DNA of 34,645 nt from Brasilonema angustatum HA4187-MV1 (GTDB taxonomy: Bacteria > Cyanobacteriota > Cyanobacteriia > Cyanobacteriales > Nostocaceae), in NCBI GenBank assembly GCA_019359695.1, contig JAHHGV010000067.1, positions 1-34,645 of the forward strand. The letters are read 5' to 3'. Made by a program: the position numbers and the translations under genes. Below the pieces are notes generated by a model, which worked only from the letters and a program-made list of their open reading frames with translations, did not search any database and was not told where the DNA came from. Numbering within the stretch: position 1 is the first letter of the stretch; each line of letters opens with the position of its first letter. This document shows positions 7,888-15,437 of this stretch, one piece after another.

Positions 7888-8085
7888 ATGAAAACTCATA
7901 ACGCGAACGCGATTAAACCCCAAAACCAAGCAAAATCGGGTGCAGACATGGGAGAAATGCCAGAGTTGGTTAGCGAGTTGGGAGAAGAGTTGACGGCAGA
8001 AGAAATGATGATGATAGTGGGAGGAGATGGTGTGCGAGTGCAGGCTGATTTGGCTGCTGCGTTACGTGATGCTATGAATTATTAA
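7888..8085 (+). CDS. Double-glycine leader peptide, probable RiPP/bacteriocin-type precursor
   Basis: A 65-aa precursor-like peptide. The acidic leader SELGEELTAEEMMMIVGG matches the ELxxEEMxxVxGG pattern of bacteriocin-type and Nif11-like double-glycine leaders. These are cut after GG by C39-peptidase ABC exporters. The predicted core is DGVRVQADLAAALRDAMNY (19 residues), with no Cys, Ser or Thr, which argues against lanthionine or thiazoline chemistry. It has its own putative -10 (7856-7861) and a weak AAAAGAG ribosome site. Downstream lie a broken RAYT and, on the same strand, an AsnB-type amidotransferase. No peptidase, transporter or RRE gene is in view. It could instead be a small secreted protein with the same signal. 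Confidence 0.7.
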   Translation: MKTHNANAIKPQNQAKSGADMGEMPELVSELGEELTAEEMMMIVGGDGVRVQADLAAALRDAMNY

Positions 8086-8104
8086 ATTTTACTAATGGTA
8101 ATTT

Positions 8105-8870
8105 TTATATCTCATTAATGCAACTTTCGTCAAACGCTCTATTTGCTTGGACAAACTTCTTTACTACTTCTGCCACTTGTGGGCACTCCAATACCTGGCA
8201 CTGCTCCCACAGTGTCAATTGACCTGGTGAGCATTTGTGCTTATCCTTGTTTCTACTAATTTTATGACCAGCCAGCAAGCGACTACCCCAATTTGACTTG
8301 CTGGCTAATTTTGCTTTCGGTTTATATCGTTGACAAAAGCCCTTATATTTCTTGGCACATTCATCTAAAGTTTTGCCCAGTCCTAAAAAAGCTGGATGCC
8401 ATTGAGTCAGTCCATCAAAAGTTAATTGGTCATAAGTGCCGTAATTGCTGAAGTCGTAGAAAAAACTACGTCGCATTTGGGCGGCTCTCGGATTGCCATG
8501 AATATAGCGTAGGGTATTTAAAGCTCGTTTAGTATCCGTGGGAGGAAACCCATCACAAAAATATCGCTGTTCCCAAAAGTGTCCTGTGCGATTAAGCATT
8601 CGATTGAAACACATTGCTGTGTACCAGTTGAGAAAATGCATGATTTTAGGCAAATCTTTCCCTAGTGCGGGTTCGATGAGGTAATGGACGTGATTGCTCA
8701 TGATGCACAGAGCATAAAGTTTGAAATCATATTTATCCAAAGCCTTCTTGATTGCATATAAGAAAACTTCGCGACATTCAAAGTCTGGCAAGGTTAAATT
8801 CACGGTTATTGCAGCGGACAGTAACGTGGTAAGAAAATCCTGGTTGTAAATTTCGACTTTGACGACTCAT
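8105..8870 (-). pseudogene. REP-associated tyrosine transposase (RAYT), frameshifted
   Basis: A Y1/HUH single-strand transposase of the RAYT/TnpA-REP family. The intact N-terminus starts at ATG 8868-8870 (MSRQSRNLQPGFSYHVTVRC) and runs into a TGA at 8778-8780. The rest of the protein, with the HUH motif SNHVHYL and the catalytic Tyr in LNWYTAMCF, continues in another frame. One extra base in the AAA run at 8780-8782 (CTTTGAA instead of CTTGAA in gene sense) explains the break. Removing it restores NLARLECREVFLYAIKK, the family sequence. A 232-codon frame from GTG 8803 could make an N-terminally truncated protein. It could also be a sequencing error. Confidence 0.85.
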
Positions 8871-8991
8871 AATACTATTTCATCTTCCGTTGTAAAAAGC
8901 GTGAGTTTCGCACTCCTGACTAGTCTAAAATTCAGTTTGAACTTGTGAACTAAAGTTAACACGCGCGAATCAATAAAAGGGAAGGTAAGTA

Positions 8992-10866
8992 ATGTGTGGA
9001 TTTGCAGGTTTCGTAACTAGTGGAGTTGAGTTGTACCAGAATGCCCAACGCCTTAATATTTTGACCCAAATGAGCGATCAATTGTCTCAAAGGGGTCCAG
9101 ATGACGAGCAGTTGTTTGACTCCAAACACTTATCTCTAGTATTTAGACGCTTATCAATCATAGACGTTGCAGGAGGAAAGCAGCCAATTTGGAATCAACA
9201 GCAAACAATTTTCGTAGTCTGTAATGGGGAAATTTATAATTATAAAGAGCTACGTTCACAGTTAGACTTGCGTTATGATTTTCGTAGTCATTCCGATGCT
9301 GAAGTAGTTTTGCACTTGTATACTGAACGCGGTATAGAAGCACTTCAGCAGTTGAATGGTATGTTTGCGCTCGCCATTTGGGATACCCAAAAGCAAGAAT
9401 TAATTTTGGCACGCGATCGCCTTGGCATTAAACCGTTGTACTATTGTCAAGTCGGTGAGCAATTTATATTTGGCTCCACATTAACATCGTTATTGGTACA
9501 TCCAGATGCTCCTAACATACCCCAATGGCAGGATAAAACAAATTTAAATGCATCTACATCCTATGTTAAAGGAATCAAAAGATTACCAGGCGGACATTAT
9601 TTAACCTACAACGCTCAACAGGCGACTCTTGATGTCAACTGCTATTGGGAATTGAGTAACTATTTCGTAACTGAATCAGAACAAGACCATCGTCCACTCC
9701 AAGATTACATTACAGAGTACCGCGAACTGTTTGCTGACAGTGTGAAAAAACAGTTGATGAGTGATGTACCTGTGGGAGCTTTTTTGAGCGGTGGTCTTGA
9801 TTCGAGTGCCATTGTAGCAGCAGCAAGTCAATACAAAAAAGATTTACATTGTTTTACAATGGTCTCTGATTTTTCCTTAGAAGTTGGAGATGCCCAAGCA
9901 GCGCGCGACTTGTGTGATTATCTAAACTTACCCTTTCATTCTGTTTGGTTTGACCCAGAGAAATTTCTAGAAACCATCAATTTTTCTTTAGAAAAATTTG
10001 AATATTTTATTTGGTTAATAGATGCCCCGGTATTTCATATAGAATTCATGTTAAAGTCTGAACTTCACCGCTATGCCAAAACTCTGATACCTGAGTTGAA
10101 GGTGATTTTGTTAGGACAGGGTTCTGATGAATTTGCCGGAGGTTATTCAACTCCAGAAGATAAAATCCAATCAGACTGGAATAGTTTCAGCAGTAATTTG
10201 ACTCAAACAGAGCAAAACTTAAGTAAACTCAAAAAGCCGACGAGCTTAAAAGATGGGTCATCTCTGTTTGACTTATTGGGAGATGAGTTAATATCTTCAC
10301 CATTAGAGTGTACTGCTTTCATGAGAGAAATGTTACGGCGCATCGTAACGCTACAACAATACAATCTCTGGCACGAAGACAGAAGTTCTTCTGGTCAAGG
10401 TATCGAAGCTCGTGTTCCTTTTTTGGATCATCGTCTGGTAGAATACTTGGCGGCAATTCCACCCAGTATGCAACAAACTCTGTTTTGGGATAAGAAAATT
10501 ATTCGAGAAATGGCAAGACAATGGTTACCTGACAACTTAGCATATCGAAAAAAATCTTACGGACGGGAACCGCTTAGTTGGCAAAAAATCAAGTATAAAA
10601 TGTTGGTAGCAATTTTTGATAAGTTTCAGGAAAAATACCAAGCGCTAAGTGGTTTTGAGAATTTTCAGTTAATAAAGTCTAACTTGCAAGTCTGGTTTAC
10701 TGAAGCTAATGTCAATGATAATAAGGGAATTCATACTACAAAGAAGTTGTTAGATGCTATGGCAATGATGGTATTTAAAAACCTTTGTTTGAATCGGTGC
10801 TCTGAAGTTTCACTGAGCGATTTCAAAGGGCGATCGCCTCTTGTGGAATTTCATAGCTTTGAATAA
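8992..10866 (+). CDS. asnB: Asparagine synthase (glutamine-hydrolysing), AsnB family
   Basis: A 624-aa two-domain amidotransferase. The N-terminal class II glutaminase has the nucleophile Cys2 (MCGFAGF), RRLSIID, NGEIYNY (79-85), SDAEVVLHLY and ARDRLGIKPLYY. The C-terminal ATP-pyrophosphatase synthetase domain has the PP-loop SGGLDSS (266-272), GQGSDEFAGGY and EARVPFLDHRLVEY. It would transfer ammonia from Gln to an adenylated carboxylate, classically Asp to Asn. Because Cys2 is present it is not a typical glutaminase-dead lasso cyclase (McjC). Relatives act as tailoring amidotransferases, e.g. TsrC in thiostrepton C-terminal amidation, so a role on the neighbouring leader peptide is possible. 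The start is supported by GGGAAGGTAAG at 8979-8989. Confidence 0.85.
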   Translation: MCGFAGFVTSGVELYQNAQRLNILTQMSDQLSQRGPDDEQLFDSKHLSLVFRRLSIIDVAGGKQPIWNQQQTIFVVCNGEIYNYKELRSQLDLRYDFRSHSDAEVVLHLYTERGIEALQQLNGMFALAIWDTQKQELILARDRLGIKPLYYCQVGEQFIFGSTLTSLLVHPDAPNIPQWQDKTNLNASTSYVKGIKRLPGGHYLTYNAQQATLDVNCYWELSNYFVTESEQDHRPLQDYITEYRELFADSVKKQLMSDVPVGAFLSGGLDSSAIVAAASQYKKDLHCFTMVSDFSLEVGDAQAARDLCDYLNLPFHSVWFDPEKFLETINFSLEKFEYFIWLIDAPVFHIEFMLKSELHRYAKTLIPELKVILLGQGSDEFAGGYSTPEDKIQSDWNSFSSNLTQTEQNLSKLKKPTSLKDGSSLFDLLGDELISSPLECTAFMREMLRRIVTLQQYNLWHEDRSSSGQGIEARVPFLDHRLVEYLAAIPPSMQQTLFWDKKIIREMARQWLPDNLAYRKKSYGREPLSWQKIKYKMLVAIFDKFQEKYQALSGFENFQLIKSNLQVWFTEANVNDNKGIHTTKKLLDAMAMMVFKNLCLNRCSEVSLSDFKGRSPLVEFHSFE

Positions 10867-10898
10867 AATACACTTGCGAAGTAAATTTCATTAAATTG

Positions 10899-11022
10899 TG
10901 TAGGTTGGGGAGCCACTGCCGTGCGCGGGTTCCCCGCGTTGAGGCAAGTCTGGCGTTTGACGAAGGAAACCCAACATTTTCAAGCATTTGTTGGGTTTCG
11001 CAAAACCTCAACCCAACCTACA
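10899..11022. repeat. 124-bp inverted-repeat element, TGTAGGTTGGG ends
   Basis: TGTAGGTTGGG (10899-10909) is inverted at 11012-11022 (CCCAACCTACA). Inside, AAACCCAACATT and TGTTGGGTTTCG form a second inverted pair. This nested layout is a familiar multicopy cyanobacterial intergenic repeat. It lies between the convergent ends of asnB and hypB and may serve as a transcription barrier. Confidence 0.7.
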
Positions 11023-11044
11023 ATTACTTATGCAATTATGTACT

Positions 11045-11902
11045 TTAGTTATAGACTACCTTATTCAACAGCCACTCATACCAATTTTCTAATCCAGTTC
11101 CAGTCAGTGCAGAAACCTGAAAAATTTGAATTTGAGGATTCACCTGCTTCGCGTATTCTACACAACGCTGAACATCAAATTCTACATGAGGTAGCAAATC
11201 TATTTTCGTGAGAATCATCACCTGACTTGCGCGGAAGATATGAGGATATTTTATCGGCTTATCTTCTCCTTCCGTGACTGAGAGAATAACGACTTTAAAA
11301 AGTTCTCCTAGATCAAATAAAGCCGGACAAACAAGATTGCCAACATTCTCAATCATCACCACTGAATCGAGGGGTGGATTGAGTTGTTGTAATCCTCTAT
11401 CCACCATTGCTGCATCTAGATGACAACCTGTACCAGTGTTTATTTGAACAACTTTACAGCCTGTTTCTTGAATTTTTTTGGCATCATTTGTTGTTTCTTG
11501 GTCGCCTTCAATAACGTTGATAGGCAACTGATGTTTTAAATCATTGATAGTTCGAGTTAAAAGAGTCGTTTTTCCTGAGCCAGGTGAACTCATCAGATTT
11601 AATGGGAGGATATTTCGACCCTTAAACCATCCTCTATTTTGGGCAGCAATCAAGTTATTTTTTGCTAAGATATCATGCTCTAAAGCCAGAGTTGTGCCAT
11701 GTACCTTGGCATGAATTTGAGATGCTTCTGTGACATGCTCCTGACTGTGGGAATGCGTGATGACAGTACCATCTGGTAAAGTATGAGTATGGTGATGGTG
11801 ATGGTCGGTATTATTTGAAGAGTCCATTGTTGCGACTTCGCCTGTTTCCGGATTAGTCATTTTCACTTCAGCATCATCGGAACAACCACAAGTTACACAC
11901 AT
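11045..11902 (-). CDS. hypB: Hydrogenase nickel incorporation GTPase HypB
   Basis: A 285-aa GTPase that delivers nickel with HypA into the [NiFe] hydrogenase large subunit after Fe(CN)2CO insertion. The N-terminal MCVTCGCSD carries the high-affinity Ni motif (CxxCGC). A His-rich stretch follows (DHHHHHTHT and THSHSQEH, residues about 33-56), suggesting Ni storage. The SIMIBI GTPase domain has the P-loop SSPGSGKTT, IEGDQETTND, NVGNLVCPA and LTKIDLLP. Its start overlaps the end of hypA by 10 bases, with GAGGAA just upstream of the ATG, so the two are translationally coupled. It is the last gene of the hyp operon. Confidence 0.97.
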   Translation of the reverse strand: MCVTCGCSDDAEVKMTNPETGEVATMDSSNNTDHHHHHTHTLPDGTVITHSHSQEHVTEASQIHAKVHGTTLALEHDILAKNNLIAAQNRGWFKGRNILPLNLMSSPGSGKTTLLTRTINDLKHQLPINVIEGDQETTNDAKKIQETGCKVVQINTGTGCHLDAAMVDRGLQQLNPPLDSVVMIENVGNLVCPALFDLGELFKVVILSVTEGEDKPIKYPHIFRASQVMILTKIDLLPHVEFDVQRCVEYAKQVNPQIQIFQVSALTGTGLENWYEWLLNKVVYN

Positions 11903-12234
11903 AGTTCCTCTATTTCTATTTCCTTAATTTTCAGTTCTTCTCCAGCTATTAAATCCAAATGCGCACTTCCACACTGACAACTTCCAAAAGGCTTTTCTAA
12001 AGGAATTTCTGCACCGCATTGACGGCATTTTGCTAATCCAGAGATTTCTAAAATCTCTAACTTTGCCCCTTCTAAAACAGTTCCTTGAGTACAGATATCA
12101 AAACAAAATTCCACGGCATCTGGCATGATAGCTGAAAGCTTGCCAATTTCTAGTAAAACTCTTTTGACTTTTGTGCCATTGGCATATTCAGCTACAATAG
12201 TCACAACATTTTGAGTAATTCCTAATTCATGCAT
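11893..12234 (-). CDS. hypA: Hydrogenase nickel metallochaperone HypA
   Basis: A 113-aa Ni-binding, zinc-structured chaperone that works with HypB. The N-terminal MHE supplies the nickel ligand His2 of the family. The zinc site is CRQCG followed by FGSCQCGS; the second pair is C-x-C rather than the common CxxC, which I believe is seen in Nostocales HypA. The C-terminus KIKEIEIEELCV ends over the hypB start. The gene is separated from hypE by a 436-bp repeat-laden spacer, unusually long for this operon. Confidence 0.95.
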   Translation of the reverse strand: MHELGITQNVVTIVAEYANGTKVKRVLLEIGKLSAIMPDAVEFCFDICTQGTVLEGAKLEILEISGLAKCRQCGAEIPLEKPFGSCQCGSAHLDLIAGEELKIKEIEIEELCV

Positions 12235-12670
12235 TTAAGTGCTGAGTGAATGCTTAGTCAACCTTCAATGGTAGAGGTGATTTTTGCGGTGTAACGTACT
12301 AGAATTAACAAATTATTGAATTAACTCGGATTTTGCACCAGAATGTTAGTCTGCTAATAAATAAATTCTGAGGCGAAGAGTTCAAGTCCGTTAAAACTTG
12401 CACCTGGTCATAAATGTAAAAAAAATTACATTTTATTTCACTTGGTTCTCGTCCGCCTAGGACTGTAAGTCCCAGGCTAATAGGCGAAGTCCATTAAAAT
12501 GGACTAAAACTGGAAATATTTTTTAGTATATTTATAGTGGTTGACTCGTAATGGTGCAAGATCTGAATTAAAACAGACTCAAAGACTTACCCAGTCCGTT
12601 TTAACGGACTTGGACTATTAGCCTTGAACTTGAGTTCAAGGCGTACTATGGATGAGGTGCAAGATGTGAA
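12235..12670. repeat. Repeat cluster inserted between hypE and hypA
   Basis: No gene is visible. The core GGTGCAARATSYGARTTAA appears inverted at 12320-12340 and direct at 12552-12571 and 12656-12673. The last copy overlaps the hypE stop codon. A partial copy lies at about 12397-12405. Between them are palindromes of the AGTCCATTAAAATGGACT (about 12490-12507) and AGTCCGTTTTAACGGACT type, with GGCTAATAGGCGAAGTCC. The arrangement looks like a composite MITE-like insertion into the operon. Confidence 0.65.
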
Positions 12671-13774
12671 TTAACAAATCCTTGGTAATTGCTCACCAAC
12701 AAGCATATCGACAATACGTTCAGCACCAAAAGCAGTTTTTAACAAGACAACACCAGAAGGTGAGGAAATCACTTCACCAATAATACAAGCATCTTTTCCG
12801 GCTGGGTGAGATTTCATAGCTGAGACAACGGTGTCAGCATTTTCTTGTCCTACTACAACTACGAACTTACCTTCATTTGCCAAATACAATGGATCTAAAC
12901 CTAAAAGTTCACAAACACCTTTAACTTCTTCAGGCACTGGGATAGACTGTTCATCTAGGCGAATTCCCACACCAGAACCCAGAGCAAATTCATTTAACAC
13001 TGTGGCTAAACCACCACGTGTTGCATCCCGCATAGCATGAATATCAGGACAAACATTTAGAATAGTTTCAACTAAATTATTCAACGGCTGACAGTCGCTT
13101 TCAATATCGGAGTCTAATGCTAATTCTCCACGGGCAATTAAAATTGCTGTGCCATGATTGCCCAACTCACCATTAATAATAATTGCATCTCCTGGTTGAA
13201 TATTGTGGGCAGAAACATTTACTCCTGTTGGAATAATACCAATACCAGAAGTATTAATAAATAATTTATCTGCAGCACCATGATGGACAACTTTTGTGTC
13301 ACCAGTTACAACTTGTACGCCAGCTTTTTTCGCTGCTGCTTGCATACTTTGCGCAACACGCCGCAAAGTTTCTACAGGCAAACCTTCTTCTAAAATAACA
13401 CTACAGCTAAGATATAACGGTTTTGCACCACTCATTGCTAAATCATTAACCGTGCCATTAATAGCTAATGTTCCAATATCACCACCAGGAAAAAATAAAG
13501 GGTCTACAACATAAGAATCAGTTGTAAAAGCAAGTCTGTCTCCCTGTTTCATGAGACTTGCTAAATGAAAACTGGCTTGGTCTTCTAATTGAGACAGAGT
13601 AGGATTATCAAAAGTCTTGATAAAGATATCATCAATTAAATCGCGCATTGCTTTGCCGCCACTACCATGTGCGAGGGTGATATGAGTGTCTCGCACTTTA
13701 CCTTGATGACGGCGGACTTTTTCGATTTTTTGAAAAAGGGAATTCTGTGGTGAGTCAGATAAGGAGAAGTTCAT
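12671..13774 (-). CDS. hypE: Carbamoyl phosphate-derived cyanide ligand maturase HypE
   Basis: A 367-aa PurM/AIR-synthase-like ATPase. It accepts a carbamoyl group from HypF on its C-terminal Cys and dehydrates it to thiocyanate, donating CN to the HypC-HypD iron. The visible C-terminus is LPRIC, with the acceptor Cys367 last. Family motifs include LAHGSGGKAMRDLI, TTDSYVVDPLFFPGGDIG, VTGDTKVV and MRDATRGGLATVLNE. About 30 residues precede the first conserved motif, a slightly long N-terminus. The stop codon lies in an inserted repeat, but the essential C-terminal Cys is kept. Confidence 0.97.
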   Translation of the reverse strand: MNFSLSDSPQNSLFQKIEKVRRHQGKVRDTHITLAHGSGGKAMRDLIDDIFIKTFDNPTLSQLEDQASFHLASLMKQGDRLAFTTDSYVVDPLFFPGGDIGTLAINGTVNDLAMSGAKPLYLSCSVILEEGLPVETLRRVAQSMQAAAKKAGVQVVTGDTKVVHHGAADKLFINTSGIGIIPTGVNVSAHNIQPGDAIIINGELGNHGTAILIARGELALDSDIESDCQPLNNLVETILNVCPDIHAMRDATRGGLATVLNEFALGSGVGIRLDEQSIPVPEEVKGVCELLGLDPLYLANEGKFVVVVGQENADTVVSAMKSHPAGKDACIIGEVISSPSGVVLLKTAFGAERIVDMLVGEQLPRIC

Positions 13775-13829
13775 TCTAAATTCTGTTTAAATATTTTAGC
13801 GGATTTATCCGTGGGGACTGACAATTTTG

Positions 13830-15077
13830 TTAGCGCAGCGGGACGCAGTCCATTTTGAACTTTGAATTTTGAATTTTGAATTCCCCAAAGGGGTGATCTA
13901 ATCTAGAACGATTTCCTAGAGTCACGCCTAAAACCTTGAGGTAATTCCCCATTGCTAACTGGATTGGTTCCCATTGTTTTAACGCCGCCAGCACATCACC
14001 GCCAGATTCTTGTAACCCTTGCGCGAGTTCAATAGCATTTGTCACAGCTTTAGAAATCCCCGCAGCCGTGTGAGGACGGACGACAAATGCAGCATCACCA
14101 ATTAAACACACCCGTCCAAAAACCATACGTGGTACAGATAAGTCGTAGATGGGTTGAATGAAGGGTTTGTCTGTCAGTTCAAACAAATATTGAAAGATTT
14201 CTGGTAAATATTTCTTTGCTACTACTCTCATCTGTTGAACAACTTCTTCTCGAACCTCTCCTTGAGGCATGAAAAACTTTCGTACTCGTCCTTGGTGGTT
14301 AGTCATGACTGCATTCAACTGTTCGCCATCTGGGACATTAAAGTACCAAAGCCAGTTGAGGCGGCGTTTTCCTTCGTCTAACTCCCCGTTTGGTCCAGGT
14401 ACCAGATAGCACAGTGTCTGCATGCTAGGTCCGTGAAAGAAGGTGAATTTCTCGGCAAAGAATTTTGCAACGTCTAATGAAAATACATTTTCGTCTATCA
14501 ACCCTCGCCATGCAACATAGCCTGCATACTGAGGAATAGCATCCAATATCAGTTGCTGACGTATGGTTGAATCAATACCGTCAGCCCCAATCAGTAAATC
14601 ACACTTTTGTTCCCGTCCGTCTTCAAAGTGCACCACCAAGCAGTTATCACTCTGTTGAAAACCAATAACACTGTTCCCTTGATGGTAACGTTCAGCTGGG
14701 AAAACTTTCCGCAGTTGATGATACAGCATATCCCAAGAAATCATGGCTTGGGGTGTTGACTCTTCCCAAATGATGCTGTCATCTCCGCTTATATATTGTC
14801 TTTTGCACGAAGTCATACCCACCGTTTCTGGTGTGCTAATACCGTATTCTGCCAGAAACCGATTGATTTCCATCTGCACAACAAAAGCAGCACCGTGACT
14901 TTGGACACCACCAAATGTAGGCGCTACCCCTTGGTAGGAAGCGCGTTCAAAAATGTCTACATCACAACCGATACAGTGCAGCGCTAAGCCTGCACATAAA
15001 CCACTTATTGAACCACCTGCAATAAGCACACGGAGGGGTTGTAAGTTTTGTTGTGTGATGTCCGCTTTGACTTGCAT
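13830..15077 (-). CDS. FAD-dependent aromatic-ring-type monooxygenase inside the hyp operon
   Basis: A flavoprotein of the FAD/NAD(P)-binding class A monooxygenase family, closest in pattern to 2,6-dihydroxypyridine 3-monooxygenase-like proteins. The N-terminal Rossmann motif is VLIAGGSISGLCAGLAL. The DG motif is LLIGADGIDSTIR. The GD motif is VCLIGDAAFVVRPHTAAGISKA. The ATG at 15077 (MQVKAD) is preferred; an in-frame GTG at 15104 would add nine residues. The last residues (EFKIQNSKFKMDCVPLR) are encoded by a TTTGAAT heptamer repeat, so the tail is probably repeat-derived. It lies 55 bp before hypE and 157 bp after the tautomerase-like gene, all on one strand. The substrate is unknown. Confidence 0.85.
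   Translation of the reverse strand: MQVKADITQQNLQPLRVLIAGGSISGLCAGLALHCIGCDVDIFERASYQGVAPTFGGVQSHGAAFVVQMEINRFLAEYGISTPETVGMTSCKRQYISGDDSIIWEESTPQAMISWDMLYHQLRKVFPAERYHQGNSVIGFQQSDNCLVVHFEDGREQKCDLLIGADGIDSTIRQQLILDAIPQYAGYVAWRGLIDENVFSLDVAKFFAEKFTFFHGPSMQTLCYLVPGPNGELDEGKRRLNWLWYFNVPDGEQLNAVMTNHQGRVRKFFMPQGEVREEVVQQMRVVAKKYLPEIFQYLFELTDKPFIQPIYDLSVPRMVFGRVCLIGDAAFVVRPHTAAGISKAVTNAIELAQGLQESGGDVLAALKQWEPIQLAMGNYLKVLGVTLGNRSRLDHPFGEFKIQNSKFKMDCVPLR
13854..13881. repeat. Heptamer tandem repeat TTTGAAY x4
   Basis: Four adjacent seven-base units (TTTGAAC, then TTTGAAT three times), an STRR of cyanobacterial type. It overlaps the 3' end of the monooxygenase gene and writes its last residues. Confidence 0.85.
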
Positions 15078-15234
15078 GGAGATGCTTCTGTAGAGTTTTA
15101 TCACTTGCTTAAAGTCTACAGGTTTGACTCTACCACTGATAGTGACTCATAGAATGCATCATTATGAATGATCTTGTGGTTTTGTGATCGTGTCTACCAC
15201 TATGCTTATCTGAATGTAGTAGACCTCGAACAGC

Positions 15235-15387
15235 CTAATTTTCGCTTTCAAATTTTTCTATGTGAACTGTCACCCATTCAGGTTTAGTGTTCAAAGTAGA
15301 AACAAGTGCGTGAGTAACTGCTTGCGCCAGTTTCCGCTTAAGTTTAATAGAATCACATTCAGCAATTTTGACGGTAACAGATGGCAT
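15235..15387 (-). CDS. 4-oxalocrotonate tautomerase-like small protein, 50 aa
   Basis: A short gene: ATG at 15385-15387 and TAG at 15235-15237. The product begins MPSVTVKIAECDSIKLKRKL and ends EWVTVHIEKFESEN. Pro at position 2 becomes the N-terminal catalytic proline of the tautomerase superfamily after Met removal. The beta-alpha-beta pattern (VTVKIAE, helix KRKLAQAVTHALVSTL, VTVHIEKF) and the length are typical of 4-OT subunits. In Nostoc PCC 7120 a comparable small gene (asr0697, as I recall) sits between hypD and hypE, so this is probably a conserved hyp-operon member. Its role in hydrogenase maturation is unknown. It lies 50 bp after hypD. Confidence 0.85.
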   Translation of the reverse strand: MPSVTVKIAECDSIKLKRKLAQAVTHALVSTLNTKPEWVTVHIEKFESEN

Positions 15388-15437
15388 ATGCATTCCCTAA
15401 TGATTTTTTCAGCTTTGGTTTTTAACTTGTGATTTTT

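Noticed and set aside
8992-10866. Lasso peptide cyclase (McjC type) as the identity of the AsnB protein
   Set aside because: The glutaminase nucleophile Cys2 and all glutaminase motifs are intact, and no lasso protease or RRE gene is near; AsnB-type amidotransferase is the safer call.
10921-11211. 96-codon plus-strand frame at the end of hypB
   Set aside because: It is antisense to hypB and begins in a dispersed repeat.
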